Origin: a bacterium
Lineage (GTDB): Bacteria; Bacillota_I; Bacilli_A; RFN20; CAG-826
NCBI GenBank assembly: GCA_004561785.1
Contig: SFUB01000044.1
Span: forward strand, 1-10,775
DNA length: 10,775 bases
Reading direction: 5' to 3'
Below, piece by piece: positions 5,870 through 10,775 of the stretch (positions are counted from its first letter, which is position 1; each line of letters starts with the position of its first letter). The position numbers and the translations under genes were made by a program. The notes under the pieces are model-generated. The model was not told the origin of the DNA, did no database searches, and worked only from the letters and a program-made list of their open reading frames with translations.

Positions 5870-6644
5870 CGTGAAACTCAATTACGACGAGATGGCCGAG
5901 AGGATTGAGGCGAAGTTGCTGACCGTAGCCGGAAACACCCCCATCGTCGTCGAGCAGGAACGGCAGTTCCTCAACCAAAAACTGAGCCCGGACACGGTTT
6001 ATTTCGTCATCTCATTCTCAAGTTCGGCGACGACGTTCGGGCAATCCGTGGTAGAGGCTAGGCTAACGGCGCTTTCGGAGAAGAACACCTTCCAGGACGC
6101 GCGGGAGATGCTGGCGCTTTTGGCGAGCAAGTACACGCTGAAGCAAGACGGGGATTATCTTTTCACCATCTCGACCCCAAGGGTGCTGGATGCGTTCACG
6201 GAATTCGGGAACGGATTCCGGGCCAGTTTGGAGTCCTCCATCACAGTGGTCGTGAATTCGAGCGACTTCGAAAGCGTGACTCATTTGTATTACAAGAACA
6301 GGGCCGGCGTGGAGAGCGAGGTCCCGCTTCTTTCGTTCCGGGAGAATTATTCGAACTCCCTGAGGCCTCAGCCTCTTCCGGGGCAGGGAGGGTTCGCGAA
6401 GAGCGTCTCGGGGTTCGCCACCTATTCCTTTTCCGTTTCTACGTATTACAAGCACGGGGGGCTGTGCTCGGATTTGGATGAGCTTCGATATGGTCTCGAC
6501 AAGGAAAACGCCGACTTCTCATTCACGCTTCAGATGAGGAACGCCGGGAAGGTGTTCGTCGACAAAAAATTCAAGTGCGCGAACGTCAGCGTGAGCCAAG
6601 ACGCGGGGGACGCCGCATACATCGCGGCCACGTTTACTCTATGA
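5862..6644 (+). CDS. Tail terminator-like protein with an extra C-terminal domain (possible fusion with a tail-tube-like domain)
   Basis: GGAGG (5848-5852) lies nine bases before ATG 5862, a well-placed ribosome binding site. The product is 260 residues, about twice the size of usual tail terminators (roughly 110-150). Residues 1-131 look like a terminator (tail completion) domain: an N-terminal helix (YDEMAERIEAKLL), TPIVVEQERQFLNQK, a strand YFVISFSS, a helix DAREMLALLASKY and a final strand ITVVV. Residues 132-260 form a second, beta-rich region with a PLPGQGG loop, FATYSFSVSTYY and a closing strand AAYIAATFTL, which could be a tube-like domain. I infer the fusion from length, predicted strands and the absence of a separate tube gene. 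No homolog was checked. Alternatives are a single longer tail-joining protein or a podophage-like nozzle component. The stop overlaps the next start (ATGA). Confidence 0.55.
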   Translation: MDSVKLNYDEMAERIEAKLLTVAGNTPIVVEQERQFLNQKLSPDTVYFVISFSSSATTFGQSVVEARLTALSEKNTFQDAREMLALLASKYTLKQDGDYLFTISTPRVLDAFTEFGNGFRASLESSITVVVNSSDFESVTHLYYKNRAGVESEVPLLSFRENYSNSLRPQPLPGQGGFAKSVSGFATYSFSVSTYYKHGGLCSDLDELRYGLDKENADFSFTLQMRNAGKVFVDKKFKCANVSVSQDAGDAAYIAATFTL

Positions 6645-7168
6645 GGGAAGTACGCGCGATAACGATCACTATCAAAGGCGAGTCCGCCGACGGCTCCAAG
6701 AAGAACCCGGACGCGCCGAAGCCCGAAGAGGAGAACGCAAAGGCCAAAGAGACGACGAAATCATCGGCCCAAAACCTTTCATCGTGGCTTGTGCACAGGA
6801 CGCTCAGCGAGGCTGAAAGCCAACTCAAAATAGCCGCCGAGTATGAGTTCAGCAAGTATTACACGACGCATGACGATTACATCGGCCAGAGGAACTTCGA
6901 AATCGCGAAAGCGTGCGTGGACATCGCCGTGAACGTCGGAACATCCATCGTATCAGGCGCGATGGTCGGCGCATCGGCCGGACCGGTGGGAGCCGCAATC
7001 GGAGCCGCGGCCGGCGCGGCGTTCTCCGGGGTGAATCTGGCTTTGCAATACAATAGGGCAATGGAGCGCCAGCAACTAACGGTGAACCAGTTGAACGCAC
7101 AACTTCAGTACACGAGGCAAAGAAGCGGGTACAGCCTGACGAGCGGAAGCGTGGGGGAAGACAAATGA
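6641..7168 (+). CDS. Tail-module protein with glycine-zipper hydrophobic segment (possible minimal tape measure or ejection protein)
   Basis: The gene begins with an ATGA overlap (6641-6644) and ends with another (7165-7168), so it is translated as part of the tail operon; no strong Shine-Dalgarno sequence is seen. The product is 175 residues. Residues 11-45 are charged and low in complexity, 50-90 are helical, and 91-133 are strongly hydrophobic with repeated GxxxG spacing (G106, G110, G114, then G117, G121, G125). Residues 134-160 form an amphipathic helix rich in Q and N, and the end is QRSGYSLTSGSVGEDK. Glycine zippers favour tight helix packing or membrane insertion. It lies between the terminator/tube-like gene and the hub gene, where a tape-measure gene normally sits, but it is far too short for a usual tape measure. 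The family is not recognised with certainty; membrane-penetrating ejection protein is the other main option. Confidence 0.6.
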   Translation: MREVRAITITIKGESADGSKKNPDAPKPEEENAKAKETTKSSAQNLSSWLVHRTLSEAESQLKIAAEYEFSKYYTTHDDYIGQRNFEIAKACVDIAVNVGTSIVSGAMVGASAGPVGAAIGAAAGAAFSGVNLALQYNRAMERQQLTVNQLNAQLQYTRQRSGYSLTSGSVGEDK

Positions 7169-10100
7169 ATAGGAAGATTTACCTGTATTGGGGAAACGAC
7201 GAGAAATACGAAGTGGGGCCGGACGCTGTAATCTCCGAGGAATTCTCCGAAACGCTGGACAGCGCTTCGGCGCTTTTGCCTTCCGTGCCGTCGAGCAGGG
7301 GGATAGTGTTCGGCGGGAAGCCATACGACGAGGTTTACCTTTCGGTCGAACTGGACGACGGAACCGAGGAATACGGGGATTGGTTCCTGATTGACTCAAT
7401 CGACTCCGTTCAGGTTTCCTACACGGGCGAGGAGAACTATTACGACGTGACGCTCGAACTCATGAGCGAAACGAAGTACTTGGAGAAGAAGCAACTGCCT
7501 AACGTCAGCGTCACGCATTCCCTCTCAAAAGGCCAAAAGACGCTCTATGAGGCGATTTCCTATTATCTTGAAACATATTCCCAAGAGTACACGGGAAAAG
7601 CCTCTAGAGAGGCTCTAATAAGCCTAGACGGCAACGCCGATTGGACCATGTTCAGGGAAGCGAAATGCGCCGATGTGATGATGAGCAAGCCTACGCTCAG
7701 GCAATGCCTCACCACGCTGATGTCTCAGGTTGGGTGCATTCCGGTGGTGAAGCACAGGAAACTCTCATATCTTAACTTGGGGGCGAAGAGAAGCGCCTTC
7801 CCGAACCTGAGCGAGGTGAGCGTGAGGAGGAGCGCATCCAGCGACTCGTGGGTGAATTCGCTCGTCTCCGAATCGTCCCAGTGTGTGGACAAGGGCTCGG
7901 AGTGCATCGTCGAGTCCCTTTGCTTCAGGGACAGGGAAAACTTGCTGCTTCAGCAAAAGAGCAACCTGAAATTGGAAACGCGCTTCCCGATTTACAAAGT
8001 AACAAAACTCGCGATGAACGGATACGTGACGGGCAACAAGCGAGCGGAAGCCAACGGATGGGTTGGGCACCATCCAACAAGCGCCCTAAGCGCCGACGAC
8101 GGCGGAGTGACATTCGAGATCACGAAGGATTCCGAAGGCACTTCGCACCTGTTGATAAAGCCATTCGCAGGAAGTTTGAACACAACTTCCAAGGTGGAAG
8201 GAAAATTCACGTTCAAGGCTTCTTTGGTGCGCCCGAAAGCGGACGGCAACGGGCTTTTGACCCGCTTTGAGCAGGACGGGCTTTCCTTGAACCTATCTTG
8301 GGAGGCGACCGGAGAAAGCCAAATCTCGGCGAACACCATCAACGTGAAACTTTTCGAGGCTAACCAATATTCACCGGATGGGAAGGATTTCGTCATCGTG
8401 TCGGGGTCGTTCACGGGCAAGGCCGGAAGCGTGAGCAGTTCCATGATTAGCCACTTGGAGGAATATTCTGACGAGCCCATCATCTCAACGGACGGATACT
8501 TAGGAGACGCTTCGTTCATGGAAAGGCTGGGCGTTTCCCCTACATATTCGTATAGGACGAAGGAATCCGCCGGTGCTTCCTTCTTTTCCTCTTTGGACAT
8601 CACCCCGCTGTGCGTTGAGGCGAGCAAGCGCGCGCAATTGGACGCCGATTTCCTTTCGATGCCGGCTTGGGGCTCAATCGAGGAGATGAGCAAATACGTC
8701 TATGCCACGGTAGGGTACTCCATCGGGGGGAACGAAATAAGCGGATTCTCCAGCACCTACACCCAAAGCATGGGTTGGTGGGACGAGACTAAGACGTACA
8801 TCGAGAACATCATGAATTCCGTTAGTTTCGGATACTCACCCCTTCAGGAATACTACGACGGCGCTTTCGATGGGTGCGACCCGAAGCGCATTTTCGCGAA
8901 GGCGAGGATAATCAACCCGTTCTTCAACAACCAAAGCAACAACTTCTCCGTGCTGTTCTTCGACGTGGAGTACGTGCCCCTCATTCAGGCGAAGGCCGCA
9001 TACGAAAAAGAGGACGCGCCTCTTGCTTTGGAGCAACTCGACACCGCGGAAAGCGGGGTCTCGGACATGGACAGCGTGAGCGCCCTGGAAGAGCAAAAAT
9101 CCGATAGGCTCGGGAATCCCGTTTGGTCCATGCACATCAGGACGCAAACGCTTCAGGGGCTCCCGCCTTTGAACTCGGCTTGGGGTGACAGGGTCGCGTT
9201 CAAGAGGACGCTGAAACTCGGGGCGAACGCGATTGACGCCGAGTACACCTTCAGCAAGGATTACGTTTTGAGGAACTATTTCACCTCAATCACTACCAAG
9301 TACCGCGCCTATGAGTACGTAGACTATTCCCAGTCAATCGAGAGGAGGGAACTCGTGAAGGCGTACATACGGCTGTGCCCGAACGACGAAGGGAACGAGA
9401 AGAACGCCTTCCCGGCCTCGCAAACCTTCGCGCTAGCGCAAAATGCTAGGGGGTTCATAAATTCCCTAGAAGGAAGGCAAAACGCCTCAGGCAGGCTCAC
9501 CGGAGCCGGATACGACTTAGGCGCATACGACGTGGAAAATGAACTTTCGGCGGTTTGCACGGGCTCAAGATGCGTGCTCACGGTCAAGGAATACGACAAC
9601 GTTTCCGACGGCCCATACGTGGACGGAACCTATTTGCAATCCGATGGGCACTATTATTCCGACCCGCTCGGCGGGATTCCGCAAAGGTGGTACGAAAGCC
9701 GTGGGACGGAAATACCGAGAATCATCTTCCACACAACCGGGAAGGGGCTTCGCCCTAAGGCGTTGGGAGCAAACGCGGACGCATACGTATCCGAGCACGT
9801 GAGGGCGGTGCAAAAGTACCCAAGGTACTACCATAAACTCAATTTCGTCACGAACGACGACTACGACGGATATTTCTTCGTCAAACTCCCGTTCGAGGAG
9901 AAGGACGCGTCCGAACTCTTGTCGGTTTCCCTGCAAGTTGAGGCGTGCTGGTGCGCGGAAAAAGGAAGCGCGTTCAACGACAAATCATCCGCGAAGTTCT
10001 CGAAGTGGCTCTATAGGATGTCCTCACAGTTCGGCGGGTACCCGAGCAAAAACGCTCACTTGGGGTTCAGGGCCACCGCGTCCGGGCAGTTCTGGAATCA

Positions 10101-10380
10101 GGGAAAAAAGGACTCCTCGGGATTCTCCCCAATCGATTCTTTCCTCACGTGGGGTGCGTTCGAGGACAAGATGCGATATGAGGTGAACGCGCAGGCGTTG
10201 GCGCAAAACGCCGAATCCGACATCGAGGTCGCGGTCATCGACGGGGGAGACGCGTATCCACTCGCTTGGTTCCGGAAAGGGGCCCTGAAGGCATCGCTGT
10301 TCATGACGTGCGTGCCGGGGAAGAGCGACAAAACGCTGGCGAACAGCGCTGAGAAGTCGGTGCTTTACGAAACGTACTGA
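7165..10380 (+). CDS. Large tail hub / tail-tip protein (Tal- or baseplate-hub-like N-terminus)
   Basis: The product is 1071 residues. ATG 7165 overlaps the previous stop and is preceded by GGGGGA. The N-terminal 200 residues look like the hub region of Gram-positive phage tail proteins: SEEFSETLDSASALLP (24-39), DWFLIDSIDSVQVSY (72-86), then DVTLELMSETKYLEK (94-108) and LPNVSVT, followed by a helix and a four-stranded region (LRQCLTTLMSQVGC). This pattern, with KYLEK and LPNxxxT, resembles hub proteins that connect the tail tube to the receptor-binding tip. The middle (about residues 270-660) is beta-rich and probably an inserted domain. The C-terminal 400 residues are beta-rich with many aromatic residues (GGIPQRWYESRG, FWNQGKKDSSGF). 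No peptidase or lysozyme motif was spotted. It may combine hub, tip and receptor-binding functions. The gene ends two residues after YE and is followed immediately by GGAG and a promoter-like hexamer. Confidence 0.7.
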   Translation: MNRKIYLYWGNDEKYEVGPDAVISEEFSETLDSASALLPSVPSSRGIVFGGKPYDEVYLSVELDDGTEEYGDWFLIDSIDSVQVSYTGEENYYDVTLELMSETKYLEKKQLPNVSVTHSLSKGQKTLYEAISYYLETYSQEYTGKASREALISLDGNADWTMFREAKCADVMMSKPTLRQCLTTLMSQVGCIPVVKHRKLSYLNLGAKRSAFPNLSEVSVRRSASSDSWVNSLVSESSQCVDKGSECIVESLCFRDRENLLLQQKSNLKLETRFPIYKVTKLAMNGYVTGNKRAEANGWVGHHPTSALSADDGGVTFEITKDSEGTSHLLIKPFAGSLNTTSKVEGKFTFKASLVRPKADGNGLLTRFEQDGLSLNLSWEATGESQISANTINVKLFEANQYSPDGKDFVIVSGSFTGKAGSVSSSMISHLEEYSDEPIISTDGYLGDASFMERLGVSPTYSYRTKESAGASFFSSLDITPLCVEASKRAQLDADFLSMPAWGSIEEMSKYVYATVGYSIGGNEISGFSSTYTQSMGWWDETKTYIENIMNSVSFGYSPLQEYYDGAFDGCDPKRIFAKARIINPFFNNQSNNFSVLFFDVEYVPLIQAKAAYEKEDAPLALEQLDTAESGVSDMDSVSALEEQKSDRLGNPVWSMHIRTQTLQGLPPLNSAWGDRVAFKRTLKLGANAIDAEYTFSKDYVLRNYFTSITTKYRAYEYVDYSQSIERRELVKAYIRLCPNDEGNEKNAFPASQTFALAQNARGFINSLEGRQNASGRLTGAGYDLGAYDVENELSAVCTGSRCVLTVKEYDNVSDGPYVDGTYLQSDGHYYSDPLGGIPQRWYESRGTEIPRIIFHTTGKGLRPKALGANADAYVSEHVRAVQKYPRYYHKLNFVTNDDYDGYFFVKLPFEEKDASELLSVSLQVEACWCAEKGSAFNDKSSAKFSKWLYRMSSQFGGYPSKNAHLGFRATASGQFWNQGKKDSSGFSPIDSFLTWGAFEDKMRYEVNAQALAQNAESDIEVAVIDGGDAYPLAWFRKGALKASLFMTCVPGKSDKTLANSAEKSVLYETY

Positions 10381-10400
10381 GGAGTAATAAAATGAGCCTA
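10364..10400 (+). promoter_or_regulatory. Candidate promoter giving a leaderless mRNA for the last unit
   Basis: TAAAAT (10388-10393) ends six bases before ATG 10400, so the expected transcription start is the A of the start codon. TTTACG (10364-10369, four of six matches to TTGACA) lies 18 bases upstream, inside the end of the tail hub gene. GAGGAG (10379-10384) lies in the spacer and would act as a ribosome binding site only on read-through transcripts, where it fits a three-codon frame from 10392 to 10403. The arrangement copies that before ATG 4720. Confidence 0.5.
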
Positions 10401-10636
10401 TGAAAGTTCAAGGGGAAATCGACATCGACGTGTCGGGCGGGACCCAAGTCGGAATGCTCGCCCAATGGGACGGAAAGGTTTGGAAGGCGACGACCAAGCG
10501 CTCCGCCCTTTCGGACGTTTACGCCTCTCTAGACGAGAAGGAGGCCGAAATAGCCTCTTTGAGGGAGGCTGTGGAGACTTTGACCTCTCACATCAATACT
10601 CTCGCTAAAGCGATTGGAGGAAAAAAAGATGATTAA
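10400..10636 (+). CDS. Small coiled-coil tail-associated protein
   Basis: The product is 78 residues. Residues 1-34 include a short beta motif (GGTQVGMLAQWDGKVWKATTK) resembling the W-dGxxW repeats of phage fibre and decoration proteins. Residues 40-72 form a regular heptad helix with hydrophobic residues at L44, I51, V58, I65, I72 and L54, L61, L68, so a trimeric or dimeric coiled coil is likely. The C-terminus GGKKDD is charged. The start at ATG 10400 is followed by a normal frame; the ATG at 10392 is only MSL and a stop. It may be a small fibre, a capsid or tail decoration, or a chaperone for the tail protein. It overlaps the next gene by eight bases (10629-10636). The function is inferred from shape only. 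Confidence 0.6.
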   Translation: MKVQGEIDIDVSGGTQVGMLAQWDGKVWKATTKRSALSDVYASLDEKEAEIASLREAVETLTSHINTLAKAIGGKKDD

Positions 10637-10775
10637 GTTTTTGGTTTTGGCTTTGGCTCCGGCGATGCTGGTCGGCGCCGACACGATTGAGGCTCCGGCG
10701 GAAAGCGCCGGGGAGGAAATATCCGAGTCGCAGGCCGTCTCTTCGGAAATCGCCGGGTCGCAGGACGTCTCTTCG
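10629..10775 (+). CDS. Secreted repeat protein, 5' part (runs off the window)
   Basis: This frame is 49 codons to the window edge and lacks a stop. GGAGG (10616-10620) lies eight bases before ATG 10629, the best ribosome binding site in the window, so this is a real gene. The N-terminus MIKFLVLALAPAMLVGADT has a K at position 3, a hydrophobic stretch and VGA followed by D, which fits a signal peptidase I site after residue 17. There is no lipobox cysteine. The mature part is acidic, rich in E, S and A, and contains two 10-residue repeats (EISESQAVSS and EIAGSQDVSS). A signal peptide suggests export across the host membrane, odd for a virion protein. It could be a lysis-related, membrane-anchored or cell-surface protein, or an outer part of the tail-tip assembly. 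Downstream sequence is needed for identity. Confidence 0.7.
   Translation, partial: MIKFLVLALAPAMLVGADTIEAPAESAGEEISESQAVSSEIAGSQDVSS
10716..10775 (+). repeat. Two tandem 30-base repeats in the secreted-protein gene
   Basis: Positions 10716-10745 and 10746-10775 are identical at 26 of 30 bases, in frame, and encode EISESQAVSS and EIAGSQDVSS. The second copy ends exactly at the window edge, so further copies may follow. Three of the four differences change residues. Confidence 0.85.

Noticed and set aside
7600..7613. Inverted repeat GCCTCT-AG-AGAGGC in the hub gene
   Set aside because: The loop is only two bases, it lies inside coding sequence and has no neighbouring signal, so it is probably chance.
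1..10775. CRISPR arrays, tRNA or rRNA genes, insertion sequences, integrase or attachment sites
   Set aside because: No spaced repeats, cloverleaf sequences, terminal inverted repeats or recombinase motifs were seen; coding sequence fills nearly the whole window.

Overview
The window is the head and tail structural module of a tailed double-stranded DNA bacteriophage (Caudoviricetes) or prophage. All genes lie on the + strand and are tightly packed, and no gap exceeds 80 bases. The portal and minor capsid proteins resemble families typical of phages of Bacillota and related Gram-positive bacteria (A118-type portal, Phage_min_cap2). That, together with usable Shine-Dalgarno sequences and a rho-independent terminator, points to a bacterial host, probably Gram-positive. 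The host genus cannot be fixed from the sequence. The DNA is moderately GC-rich by eye, yet arginine is very often AGG.

Layout: portal (1-1530, probably 5' truncated) and an overlapping minor capsid protein (1454-2443); a likely promoter (about 2426-2461); scaffold (2485-3084), a small acidic helical protein (3102-3356) and the HK97-fold major capsid protein (3381-4643); a terminator (4663-4690) directly followed by another likely promoter; connector-type genes 4720-5157, 5151-5510 and 5513-5869; a tail-terminator-like gene with an extra C-terminal domain (5862-6644); a glycine-zipper protein (6641-7168); a 1071-residue tail hub or tail-tip protein (7165-10380); a third likely promoter; a small coiled-coil protein (10400-10636); and the start of a signal-peptide protein with 10-residue repeats (10629 to the window edge).

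The genes appear to be split into at least three transcription units. The capsid unit (scaffold, small protein, capsid) is bounded by its own promoter and terminator, which fits a need for high copy number. The connector/tail unit and the final unit each begin with a -10-like hexamer placed so that transcription would start on the A of the ATG (predicted leaderless mRNAs). All three candidate -10 boxes have the form TAWWATG.

The most unusual points are: a siphophage-like connector set with no visible tape-measure gene, only a 175-residue glycine-zipper protein in its place; two neighbouring capsid-assembly proteins with a shared C-terminal FG-containing motif; the paired leaderless promoters with out-of-frame decoy ATGs; and a secreted-looking repeat protein attached to the tail module.
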